DNA of 8,473 bases, from positions 1-8,473 of the forward strand of contig JAQTYP010000128.1 in NCBI GenBank assembly GCA_028688235.1. The letters are read 5' to 3'. The stretch is from Methylomonas sp. (GTDB taxonomy: Bacteria > Pseudomonadota > Gammaproteobacteria > Methylococcales > Methylomonadaceae). The number at the start of each line of letters is the position of its first letter. Within the stretch, counting starts at the first letter, position 1. The translations under genes and the position numbers were made by a program. The notes below the pieces were generated by a model, which was not told the DNA's origin, searched no databases, and saw only the letters and a program-made list of their open reading frames with translations. Positions 1 through 6,197 of the stretch are shown here, in pieces.

Positions 1-426
1 CAACTGTCAGCCATACCCGAAACCTCTTCATTTCTGGAGGGTCGGATCGAGTACTTGAAGAATGCTCATCACCGTTGGATGGAAGGCTTGTTTACCGGAC
101 CGTTCGATGCGGCATTTACCGCGCAGATGTTCAAAGTCGGCGACGTGCATGTCAAAGTAAAGCTGCCGGTGGAATTCATGGCCGGGGCGATGACTATGAT
201 CAACAACCGGCTTTTTAGCCTGATAGTCGAAACCTTTGGCGACGATAAATCGCGTTGTGCTCAAGCCATTGCGGCCGTCAACGCGGTAACCGGCTATTCG
301 TTATTGGTAATGCAACAATCCTATCAGGCATCGAGTCTTGCCGAAGAATTGGAAAAATTTTTAAAGATATCCGGTATGAGCCGTACCTTATTCACCAATC
401 TTGCCCTCGCCTACCGAGACAAATGA
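1..426 (+). CDS. Protoglobin / globin-sensor domain protein, C-terminal part (5' end outside window)
   Basis: The frame is open from base 1 to the TGA at 424-426 and gives 141 visible residues, so the true start lies upstream of the window. The segment resembles the C-terminal two thirds of a protoglobin (globin-coupled sensor) domain: an amphipathic helix with AHHRWMEGLFTGPFD at about visible residues 22-36, then VGDVHVKVKLP at 46-56. His50 (codon 148-150) is in the expected position of the proximal haem ligand, followed by helices ending in LALAYRDK. Haem-bound protoglobins bind O2, CO or NO; some act alone and others drive GGDEF or methyl-accepting modules. Here the protein stops right after the globin fold, so no output domain follows it; one could only lie upstream, out of view. 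It is convergent with the next gene. A TTG at 55 is an internal codon, not a start. The family call is fairly secure; the signal it senses is unknown. Confidence 0.75.
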   Translation, partial: QLSAIPETSSFLEGRIEYLKNAHHRWMEGLFTGPFDAAFTAQMFKVGDVHVKVKLPVEFMAGAMTMINNRLFSLIVETFGDDKSRCAQAIAAVNAVTGYSLLVMQQSYQASSLAEELEKFLKISGMSRTLFTNLALAYRDK

Positions 427-480
427 GTGGGTTTCAGCAACTGTTTTAAATGAGGAACTTGGGCCAGAATATGCCTGCGC
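427..480. other. Convergent intergenic spacer, no recognisable terminator
   Basis: These 54 bases separate the stop of the protoglobin gene from the stop of the convergent RRM-like gene. I see no stem followed by a T-run on either strand, so transcription from either side may end by another mechanism or read through. Confidence 0.5.
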
Positions 481-906
481 TTATTCCAGCATATTCAGGA
501 TGCTGTAATCGATGCGAGCGCCTTTTCTTTCAGCCGTGATATCGACGATTTCAACCTGCTTTCGCCGGCGGTCGGCTATGCGCCTGTCGTGCGGCGGTTT
601 ATATCGGCCATGTCTGCGATCGTTGGAAAAATGCCTGAAATGGTATTCGGCGATGTTGATGTGTTTGCCGTTCAGGCACTTTCTATTCAGGAGTTTGATG
701 ATTCTTTTCGCCACCGGGTCGGGGGTAACGTCGACGATGGCTTGATATTCAACATGGCTGTCTCCGGCTTGGCGTATCGTCTGGATACGTAGACTCTCGA
801 TTCGTCCCGTTTTCTTTAAAAAGCCGCCTTTCAGGACGGGGGCGATAAAGTTTTCGATGTCGGGGACGCGCGTCTTTTCACTGATTTTTTTTAAAATTAA
901 AATCAT
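481..906 (-). CDS. Small RRM-like (putative RNA-binding) protein with basic C-terminal tail
   Basis: The protein has 141 residues. Residues 1-90 show the spacing of an RNA-recognition-motif fold: a first beta strand (ILILKKI), a helix starting near PDIENFIAPVL, a strand with RIESLRIQTI, a strand with VEYQAIVDVTPD at 52-63, a helix PVAKRIIKLLNRKCLNG, and a last strand KHINIAEYHFR at 81-91. Basic residues dominate 91-116 (RRHGRY, HDRRIADRRRK), which fits nucleic-acid contact. The aromatic RNP residues of typical RRMs are only partly present, so the call rests on pattern and could be a different ferredoxin-like fold. ATG at 906 is the most upstream start; its ribosome site is weak (AACAAAAGC). 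It lies 121 bases downstream of mshL on the same strand but has its own TATAAT, so it is probably transcribed separately as well. Target RNAs are unknown. Confidence 0.6.
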   Translation of the reverse strand: MILILKKISEKTRVPDIENFIAPVLKGGFLKKTGRIESLRIQTIRQAGDSHVEYQAIVDVTPDPVAKRIIKLLNRKCLNGKHINIAEYHFRHFSNDRRHGRYKPPHDRRIADRRRKQVEIVDITAERKGARIDYSILNMLE

Positions 907-939
907 GCTTTTGTTGCCGATGTTTCGAAAAGTGCGACC

Positions 940-945
940 ATTATA
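940..945 (-). promoter_or_regulatory. Likely -10 box for the RRM-like gene
   Basis: A perfect TATAAT reads on the minus strand 33 bases upstream of the ATG at 906, inside an A/T-rich stretch. No good -35 match lies 16-18 bases further upstream (ACGCAA region), so the promoter may be activator-dependent or weak. The stretch 907-1027 otherwise holds no gene and no clear mshL terminator. Confidence 0.5.
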
Positions 946-1027
946 AAAAAATCAGTTTTACATTGCGTGATAACGGCATGGTCCCCGGAATTCGGTTCGC
1001 CCACGCTAGACAAATGCCCGAGCCTGA

Positions 1028-2704
1028 TCACTTCCATAACTGTTTGCGTTCCAGTTTCTGCATGCGCTCGCGACTTTCCTCTATAGGTGCTTTCCAGTCG
1101 CTTCCATCGTTAATGATGGTCGGTTTGAGCAATATGACCAGTTCCGATTTTCTGCCCCTACCTTTGTTTTCGCGAAAGACGTTACCCAGATAAGGGATTT
1201 GCGTCAACAGCGATACGCCTTGCTTGGTCTCATCGCGACTGTCCTGCATCAGACCGCCGATGACGATGATCTGGCCGTTCTCGGCGTGAACGATGCTATC
1301 GGACTCCCTGACGGTGTTCAACGCCATGGGCAATTCGTTGGGTTCGTCGTTGATCGTGAACTGTTTGGTTTGATTTTCCACACGGGTGATAGACGGATGG
1401 ATATGCAGCGTGATGTTGTTGCGATCGGAAATCTGCGGGGTCACGTCCAGCGCTATGCCCGAGAAAAACGGCGTCCAGGTGATGTCTTGCGTGACCGTAG
1501 TGGTGGTAGACGCCGTGGTATTGGAGGCGATGTCGGTGATGAAGTATTCATCCTGGCCGACCTTGATGACCGCTTTCTGGTTGTTCAGCGTCGAAATTCT
1601 GGGACTGGACAGGATATTGGTTTTGCCCTGGCCCTGCATCAACTCGATGAAGGCATAAAAATCGCCGGAATTGACGCCTATCGTGAAGACCTGACTGGAA
1701 ACCGATGCGGCCATCGGCAAGGGATTGACGCTGCTTAGCATCGCGAATTCGGCGTCCCGCATCACGGTGGCCCAGTTGACGCCATCCTGATGCTCGTCGT
1801 CGAGGATAATTTCCAGAATTTTCGCTTCGATGACGACCTGACGATTGATTTGTCCCTGGATACTTTCTATCAGTTTTTCGACTTCCCGCATTTGGCTGGG
1901 ATTGGTGCGAACCACGACGATGCCGGTCTGCTTGTTGATGACGACCTTGGAGTCGGTTTGGGGGTTATGCAGTTCGGCGGCGTTATCCGCGACCGGGCCG
2001 GCATCGACGATGGCCGCCAGAGACAGCTGCAGCTCGTCCCAAAAATCGGTCTTGGACGACGTGGTGATCCAGCTGCCCGAGTTGGAATTATTGGGGAGAT
2101 TGCCGGCCTGATTATTGGGACTGGGAGCGGCTTGATTTAGGGCATTCGCCCGCCGCGACGCGTTACTGATTTGCCCGGAGGAAACCCGCGTATTGGAACT
2201 GCCTTCGCGCAAGAGGTCGATGCGATCAATCTTGAATATCTTGGTTTGCAGCGTGGCCGGATAAATGATGTAACCGATGTCGGTTTTATTGTAATCATAA
2301 CCGTAGACTTTTTGCACGACGCCAAGGACCTGCGGAATCGTGACGTTTTTCAGTTCCAGCGAAATGCGGCCCACGACGTCGGGATGAACCACCATATTCT
2401 CCTGGCTATCCACGACCAGACTCATGAAAAACTCGCGAGCGTCTATCTCGTGCACCGATACGTTGAATACCGAAGCGCCGGACAAAGGCTCGTCCGGCAG
2501 GTTTTGAGCGATGCCGGGAAACGGCGCATCGTTCACCGCCGGCGGCAAGGCGGTACTACTCGGCCCCGAGGGCCTAGCCTCGGCCACCGGAAAGGTTTTG
2601 TCTACGTTCGGCGTATTCAATACCGCGGTTTCGCTACAGGCCGACAACACTATCAGTAATATGCAGATGATGAAAGTAAAGGTATTAGGCATTGATGGGC
2701 TCAT
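1028..2704 (-). CDS. mshL: MshL, outer-membrane secretin of the MSHA-type pilus (lipoprotein)
   Basis: The 558-residue protein should form the outer-membrane channel through which the pilus leaves the cell. A lipoprotein signal is present: hydrophobic residues 9-20, then the lipobox LSAC with Cys23 as the lipidated residue. A proline-rich linker follows. Residues ~78-150 match a secretin short N-domain (FFMSLVVDSQENMVVHP, then VTIPQVL and GYIIYP). An Asn/Ser-rich low-complexity insert lies at ~170-215, and a second N-domain with TGIVVVRTNPSQMREVEKLI at ~260-280. The secretin core runs from ~289 (VVIEAKILEIIL) to ~530, with ILSSPRISTLNNQKAVIKVG, GIALDVTPQIS, the lip/gate signature VIGGLMQD at 481-488 and LTQIPYLGNVFR at 500-511. 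The basic, Trp-containing C-terminus is typical of MshL. The ATG overlaps the mshK stop by 4 bases (ATGA), so translation is coupled. It is the last msh gene in this operon. Confidence 0.92.
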   Translation of the reverse strand: MSPSMPNTFTFIICILLIVLSACSETAVLNTPNVDKTFPVAEARPSGPSSTALPPAVNDAPFPGIAQNLPDEPLSGASVFNVSVHEIDAREFFMSLVVDSQENMVVHPDVVGRISLELKNVTIPQVLGVVQKVYGYDYNKTDIGYIIYPATLQTKIFKIDRIDLLREGSSNTRVSSGQISNASRRANALNQAAPSPNNQAGNLPNNSNSGSWITTSSKTDFWDELQLSLAAIVDAGPVADNAAELHNPQTDSKVVINKQTGIVVVRTNPSQMREVEKLIESIQGQINRQVVIEAKILEIILDDEHQDGVNWATVMRDAEFAMLSSVNPLPMAASVSSQVFTIGVNSGDFYAFIELMQGQGKTNILSSPRISTLNNQKAVIKVGQDEYFITDIASNTTASTTTTVTQDITWTPFFSGIALDVTPQISDRNNITLHIHPSITRVENQTKQFTINDEPNELPMALNTVRESDSIVHAENGQIIVIGGLMQDSRDETKQGVSLLTQIPYLGNVFRENKGRGRKSELVILLKPTIINDGSDWKAPIEESRERMQKLERKQLWK

Positions 2705-3030
2705 TTCACCGTCTGTTTTACGGATGGAACTAGATGGATTTTTTTGGAGACGCCGTTTTGTCTGATCCAGACATGACTTTGTCGAATTTTCAGCACGCGG
2801 CTGCCATCGGGCAATGTTTGTCCGGCACTGACGGTGTTTCCGTTTATCGTGGCGCGCCTGCCGGAGTCGGATATCCAGATCGCGGTTAAATTCAGCCCCG
2901 CTTCGGGAACGGTTTCGCCGGACGCTTGTTGTACGGCCATATGACCGGGTTGCGTCGGATCGCGTAATTCTGCCGCCGCAGCTAACGGCAAGCAGCCACC
3001 GGCAATGAGGAGAATATAAGCCTTAAACAC
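2701..3030 (-). CDS. mshK: MshK, small periplasmic MSHA pilus biogenesis protein
   Basis: The protein has 109 residues, the usual size for MshK. A Sec signal peptide covers residues 1-20 (hydrophobic core ILLIAGGCLPLAAAA), and the mature part begins with ELRDPTQPG, the DPTxP motif seen in MshK and in PilP-like connector proteins. The rest is a small beta domain (LTAIWISDSGRRATINGNTV, then SRVLKIRQSHVWI) that in relatives links the inner-membrane scaffold to the secretin. The start is a GTG at 3030-3028, supported by AGGAG about 8 bases upstream and by its 8-base overlap with the mshJ stop (TAA at 3025-3023). The downstream overlap with mshL is ATGA. Position between mshJ and mshL agrees with MSHA loci of Vibrio and other gammaproteobacteria. 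Confidence 0.85.
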   Translation of the reverse strand: MFKAYILLIAGGCLPLAAAAELRDPTQPGHMAVQQASGETVPEAGLNLTAIWISDSGRRATINGNTVSAGQTLPDGSRVLKIRQSHVWIRQNGVSKKIHLVPSVKQTVK

Positions 3031-3667
3031 GAAGCCACTCCTGATCGAAACTCAGGGTATAAACCTGGATACGGGTTTCGGCTATGGGATGGTCCTTGAC
3101 GCTGTAGCTGATGTTGGCCCAATTGAGGCGCCAGGGTAAGGACTCCAGGGCCTTCAAATAACTCAGGGTGCTGAAATAATCGCCTTGCAACGTGATGTCC
3201 AGCGTGTGCTTGTATATCCAGACCCCTTGCGACTCCGCTGCCCCGAACGGACTGGCGGGCAAGCTTTCCAACTTGACCAGTTTCAAATGTCCGTGCTGTT
3301 TCAACATGTCGCGCAATGCGCCAGCCATCTGCTCCGCCGCCACGAATTTTTTGTCGCCTTGGCTGAGTTTTAATTTTAGCCCGCCCACCGATTGTTGCAG
3401 ATGCTGCAATTGTTGCCGGGCGTCGGCATTCGGATCGGGGGCTTTCATCGTTGCGAGTTGGGCGACGATGCCCCTGTCCGTTTTCAGCTGATTTTGCAAC
3501 GCAGTGATTTCGCTACGCAATTCCATATTGCTTTTCCGCAAATCCTGGAAAAACAAACTATCCCAAACCGCCCAAACCGTCAGCAATCCGGCACTGACGA
3601 CCATCAGCTTCTCGCGTGGGCTTAGCCTGGAAAAACGCTGAATAAAACTATCGACGTCGACGTTCAT
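3023..3667 (-). CDS. mshJ: MshJ, PilO/GspM-like inner-membrane scaffold protein
   Basis: The 214-residue protein has a short cytoplasmic N-terminus, one membrane segment at ~21-40 (LMVVSAGLLTVWAVWDSLFF) and a predicted periplasmic coiled coil at ~42-100 (heptad-like MELRSEITALQNQLKTD). A ferredoxin-like C-terminal domain follows, including LKLVKLESLP and WIYKHTLDITLQGDYFSTL. This is the GspM/PilO architecture; in the MSHA system MshJ pairs with the PilN-like protein to build the inner-membrane platform. SPREKLMV just before the membrane helix is characteristic of GspM-type proteins. The ATG overlaps the stop of the upstream PilN-like gene by 4 bases (ATGA), and its end overlaps mshK by 8 bases. 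Confidence 0.87.
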   Translation of the reverse strand: MNVDVDSFIQRFSRLSPREKLMVVSAGLLTVWAVWDSLFFQDLRKSNMELRSEITALQNQLKTDRGIVAQLATMKAPDPNADARQQLQHLQQSVGGLKLKLSQGDKKFVAAEQMAGALRDMLKQHGHLKLVKLESLPASPFGAAESQGVWIYKHTLDITLQGDYFSTLSYLKALESLPWRLNWANISYSVKDHPIAETRIQVYTLSFDQEWLRV

Positions 3668-4281
3668 CTTAAGGCCTCGGCTGCGGCTTTCGGCTTGGAA
3701 CCGACGTTGAAATCGACCTGGCCCGGCACATCCTGCGATTGTCGAATGGTGAGGTGGGCAAAATGCCGGCCCTTGAACGCAGCCGCGGCTTGTAGATTCT
3801 GCAGGATGAAAGGAATTCGTTCCGGCTGGAAGCTACTGCCCGACAAAGCGATATCGCCCGTTTCGGCATCGATGCGTATGCCGGTCAACCATACCCTGCC
3901 GTCGACTTGCTCGGCCAGTGCCGCCAGATAGCGGGAAAACCACTGGGTGCGGTCGGATTGGCTATCGTCGAGCACTTCCAGCATTTCCAGAAGATTGCTA
4001 TACAAGTCTTGGGTTTGCTGCAATTCCCGTTGCAACAACGTATCGATTTGCTGATTGGGGAACTTTGTCTTCAATTTGTCCAATTCCGCTCTAGCCTCGT
4101 TCGCCTGGGTTTGCAGCCCTTGCCTTTCCACCCGGTAACGATGACTATTGTACACGCCCCAAGCGCTGACGACAGCCAGACCCAGGCAGGCCATTACGGC
4201 AGCCAGTAGATAAGGATCGAGGAAAGCGGATTTGGCTCGACCACTGGTGCGTTGATAAAGATTGATCTGTTGTATCGTCAC
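3664..4281 (-). CDS. PilN-like MSHA biogenesis protein (sometimes called MshI2)
   Basis: From a GTG at 4281-4279 the product has 205 residues. The N-terminus VTIQQINLYQ carries the INL motif which in PilN proteins docks into a groove of PilM; MshI, encoded just upstream, is the PilM-like partner. A membrane helix follows at ~24-43 (LLAAVMACLGLAVVSAWGVY), then a long coiled coil at ~45-105 (ARAELDKLKTKF, LLQRELQQTQDL), then a PilN C-terminal fold with RVWLTGIRIDAETGDIALSG. I chose the GTG because it overlaps the mshI stop (GTGA), has GGGG about 9 bases upstream, and gives the conserved N-terminus directly. The frame stays open for 17 more codons to an ATG at 4332, but those codons lie inside mshI and look unlike any PilN start. 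It overlaps mshJ by 4 bases. Confidence 0.87.
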   Translation of the reverse strand: MTIQQINLYQRTSGRAKSAFLDPYLLAAVMACLGLAVVSAWGVYNSHRYRVERQGLQTQANEARAELDKLKTKFPNQQIDTLLQRELQQTQDLYSNLLEMLEVLDDSQSDRTQWFSRYLAALAEQVDGRVWLTGIRIDAETGDIALSGSSFQPERIPFILQNLQAAAAFKGRHFAHLTIRQSQDVPGQVDFNVGSKPKAAAEALR

Positions 4282-5243
4282 GATTTTAGCCCCAGGGAGC
4301 GACGCAAACTGGCACCTATCACCGGTGCGCAAATATTTTGCGTGGCATCGTTCAACACGCTGTCGCAGTGTACGATGGCCGACAAATCCAGCGCACGCGC
4401 GGTAATGCCGTGATGGATACTGAGAAAATTGACGACCTGCTGGGTATCGACCGGCAGCAGTACCACGGCCAGTCCGCTTATTGGTGGAATGTCGAACACG
4501 TTTTCGACGAAGTCGAGGGAGCGCTGAATTTCCAGTGCCACGGCGTTTTGTTCGGTGTAATGCTCGGCCTGATCCGGGTGAGGATCGTCCCCTGCCAATT
4601 GCGCATAGCCCACGCCGATTTTGCGGGAAAGGTACAGCGATCCCTGTTTCTGAATGACGATGCGCCCGCTGTCTTTTTGCAGATGCAACAAGGCAATGCC
4701 CTGCTCGTTCTCGCGCAACAAGGTCGCGAGATTACGCAACGCCGTCTCCTGCACGTCTATCACCTTGACGTTCAACCCGGCTTGCTCGCACAGTTGAATC
4801 AAGCGCGAGGCGACGTGATCGGCGCAGGCGACGACCTCCAGCATAGGCGTACTATTGGCCCGATTGGACTGAGGTAGGGGATAAAAATCGATGATCGCCT
4901 GCTCTACCGGATAATCCAACAAATCGCCAATGCGCCAGCGCACGGCCTGCTTGATTTCTTCGCCGCTTAAAGCCGGCATTTCTATCGTCATAGAACGGTA
5001 TTGATCGGGCGTCAGCAGAATATGACAGTCGTAATCTTCGAGATTGCGGTTTTTGACCAGCGCCTCCAGCTTAGGCAAAAACTGCCGTTCGCTACTGGCA
5101 ACGAATTCGCAATAATGCAGATTGGGTCGATTATGTTCGCTGTAGCGCATCTCGGCAACGGCGAAACCATTAGCCAGAAAACTGATCGCGACGATACCGG
5201 GAGAATGGGTCCGTTTTTTCAGTAATTTTTGCAGTAATCTCAC
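4278..5243 (-). CDS. mshI: MshI, PilM/GspL-like cytoplasmic actin-fold protein of the MSHA pilus
   Basis: The 321-residue protein matches MshI: an N-terminal segment with GIVAISFLANGFAVAEM, a central block LLTPDQYRSMTIEMPAL with EEIKQAVRWRIGDLLDYPVE at ~76-114, then VVACADHVASRLIQLCEQAG and a second lobe with IALLHLQKDSGRIVIQ and YLSRKIGVGYAQL at ~183-216. The EEIKQAVRW(R/E)I..L signature is shared with PilM and the cytoplasmic domain of GspL, so it probably forms a ring at the inner membrane and binds the PilN-like partner. I see no membrane segment. The start is a GTG at 5243-5241 with only a weak ribosome site (GGAAA about 10 bases upstream), so expression may be low or regulated. It opens the operon; its TGA overlaps the next GTG. 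An upstream spacer of nearly 400 bases separates it from the next cassette. Confidence 0.88.
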   Translation of the reverse strand: MRLLQKLLKKRTHSPGIVAISFLANGFAVAEMRYSEHNRPNLHYCEFVASSERQFLPKLEALVKNRNLEDYDCHILLTPDQYRSMTIEMPALSGEEIKQAVRWRIGDLLDYPVEQAIIDFYPLPQSNRANSTPMLEVVACADHVASRLIQLCEQAGLNVKVIDVQETALRNLATLLRENEQGIALLHLQKDSGRIVIQKQGSLYLSRKIGVGYAQLAGDDPHPDQAEHYTEQNAVALEIQRSLDFVENVFDIPPISGLAVVLLPVDTQQVVNFLSIHHGITARALDLSAIVHCDSVLNDATQNICAPVIGASLRRSLGLKS

Positions 5244-5253
5244 AATGTTATGG

Positions 5254-5266
5254 TTTCCGGCGGAAA
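5254..5266. promoter_or_regulatory. Perfect short palindrome upstream of mshI (possible operator)
   Basis: TTTCCGGCGGAAA is an inverted repeat with 6-base arms and a 1-base centre. It lies 11-23 bases before the mshI GTG and just downstream of a possible -10, where a repressor could block transcription or an RNA fold could hide the ribosome site (the GGAAA arm is the only SD-like sequence). No known binding protein is identified. Confidence 0.35.
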
Positions 5267-5275
5267 TATCGGACT

Positions 5276-5303
5276 ATTATCCTTGTCGCAAACGGCGCTT
5301 AAA
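5276..5303 (-). promoter_or_regulatory. Possible promoter of the msh operon
   Basis: On the minus strand GATAAT (5281-5276) resembles a -10 box, with TTTAAG (5303-5298) 16 bases upstream as a weak -35. The -10 ends 32 bases before the mshI start. The match to consensus is modest and this is only a candidate. Confidence 0.25.
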
Positions 5304-5396
5304 TTCTTCCAACCCGGCCCGCCCTTTACGGCAAGCCTCGATTCGCGCGCACCGCAACTCGAACCTTAGCAGGGCTACCAACTTAAGCCGGGACAG
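5277..5396 (-). other. Short coding-like stretch, possibly a gene remnant
   Basis: A minus-strand frame runs from just after a TGA (5399-5397) to a TAA at 5279-5277, 39 codons plus the stop. Its last two thirds read as a plausible helical, basic C-terminus: VALLRFELRCARIEACRKG, then LEEFKRRLRQG. It has no good start codon and its upstream end abuts the palindromic repeat, so it may be the tail of an old gene that was deleted or interrupted there. It may also be chance; I do not recognise the family. Confidence 0.25.
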
Positions 5397-5508
5397 TCAG
5401 AGGTTAAGCCGTTCGTGGTGAGAAAAGTCGAACCATGAATGGCTTAACCGCTCGCCCTTCGACAAGCTCAGGACGAACGGTTAAGCCTCCCTCTTTGTCC
5501 CGTTTTAA
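5383..5508. repeat. Composite REP-like palindromic element
   Basis: Several nested inverted repeats fall in 126 bases. An outer pair is TTAAGCCGGGAC (5383-5394) against GTCCCGTTTTAA (5497-5508), 10 of 12 pairing. A middle pair is CCGTTCGT (5409-5416) against ACGAACGG (5473-5480). An inner pair is GGCTTAACCG (5441-5450) against CGGTTAAGCC (5478-5487), perfect over 10. GGTTAAGCC also occurs as a direct repeat at 5402-5410 and 5479-5487. TTCGTGGT (5412-5419) can pair with ACCATGAA (5432-5439), and TTCGACAAGCTCAGGACGAA (5458-5477) is a motif I associate with dispersed intergenic repeats of many proteobacteria. It sits between two same-strand transcription units and could fold at the RNA level to stabilise or end the upstream transcript. 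One copy is visible here. Confidence 0.65.
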
Positions 5509-5523
5509 ACGAGAAGCCCTTAG

Positions 5524-5649
5524 CAGCAACGGCTTGAAAGTGTAGATGAAAAAATCGCCTATGCCCAGAACGGCAAAATCAACGGCAACAAGATGCGGCT
5601 ACAGCTCTTCCAGATCGAAATCGATTATTTAGACTCGACAAGCGAATAG
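5524..5649 (+). pseudogene. Short coding-like remnant on the plus strand, unknown family
   Basis: Between a TAG at 5521-5523 and a TAG at 5647-5649 an open frame of 41 codons reads smoothly as protein: LESVDEKIAYAQNGKINGNK, then MRLQLFQIEIDYLDSTSE. It has no start codon with a ribosome site and overlaps the last 25 bases of the convergent exported-protein gene. The charged/hydrophobic periodicity suggests the C-terminus of a decayed gene that began to the left, where the palindromic element now lies. I do not recognise the parent family, and chance cannot be excluded at this length. Confidence 0.3.
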
Positions 5650-6197
5650 CGCTTCAGGACGCAATCCCCACCCAGACCATCGGCCTCGACGACCAAGCCT
5701 ATCTTATTCGCGTAAAATAAACCCCGCCATTCATGGCGTGTTTGAGCGGATAACTGCGGTGATTCTGGATCGAAATTTTCGACCACTAAAGTGTTGACGT
5801 TACCGGTGGCAATACTGGACTGCATGACCTCCCGTCTGATATGCAACTCCCCCAGGTCGTCTCCGATTTTTGCAGCACGAGAAACAACCATTTCGTCCAG
5901 TTCGCCGGCAATGGTATAACTGCGATGGACGACGCGATTGGTGTCTTCCCAAAAATAGAGTTTGGCCAGGCTGCCATTAACGATATAACTGGCCTCATAT
6001 CCCGGCTTGCCTGCAACTTTCACCTTTTTCAAGATTTTGAGTTCTTTTTCGAAAACCTTATTGCCTTCCACAGAGCAGTCATAGCGCCATTGGTTACCGA
6101 CCGCTAACGGAAAATAATCCACACCCCCAATCTCCGGCGTCGATGCCGAAACCGGCACCACACTATTAAACAAAAACAACAATAGTAATTTTTTCAT
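5625..6197 (-). CDS. Small exported (periplasmic) protein of unknown function
   Basis: From ATG at 6197 the product has 190 residues. MKKLLLLFLFNSVVPVSA is a clear Sec signal peptide, with likely cleavage near residue 18-19; there is no lipobox cysteine. The mature protein starts GGVDYFPLAVGNQWRYD, a motif that recurs in exported proteins of unknown function, followed by beta-rich sequence and a matching C-terminal block FYANKIGLVVEADGL at ~161-175. Cys41 and Cys179 could form a disulfide closing the fold. The ATG overlaps the stop of the upstream peptidase gene by 4 bases (ATGA), so the two are translationally coupled. The frame is open 7 codons further up to an ATG at 6218, but that would bury the signal peptide. 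Coupling to a cell-wall peptidase and export to the same compartment make an immunity or accessory role plausible, but that is inference only. Confidence 0.75.
   Translation of the reverse strand: MKKLLLLFLFNSVVPVSASTPEIGGVDYFPLAVGNQWRYDCSVEGNKVFEKELKILKKVKVAGKPGYEASYIVNGSLAKLYFWEDTNRVVHRSYTIAGELDEMVVSRAAKIGDDLGELHIRREVMQSSIATGNVNTLVVENFDPESPQLSAQTRHEWRGLFYANKIGLVVEADGLGGDCVLKRYSLVESK

Noticed and set aside
960..1027. Intrinsic terminator after mshL
   Set aside because: No stable stem followed by Ts on the minus strand could be found, so none is annotated.
1199..1738. Long plus-strand open frame (179 codons) opposite mshL
   Set aside because: It is an antisense shadow of the secretin gene: no ribosome site, composition of a reversed coding frame, and mshL is unambiguous.
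4282..4332. Extended start of the PilN-like gene at an ATG 17 codons upstream
   Set aside because: The extra residues lie inside mshI and do not look like a PilN N-terminus. The GTG at 4281 overlaps the mshI stop and leads directly to the INL motif.
4338..4877. Plus-strand open frame of 179 codons
   Set aside because: It is antisense to mshI and shows no recognisable domain.
5244..5400. Possible tRNA or integration site in the mshI upstream region
   Set aside because: No acceptor stem, anticodon arm or GTTCGA-type T-loop could be assembled and no integrase is present.
5401..5490. CRISPR-like or tandem repeat reading of the GGTTAAGCC copies
   Set aside because: Only two direct copies exist and they are parts of a palindrome; there is no regular repeat-spacer pattern.
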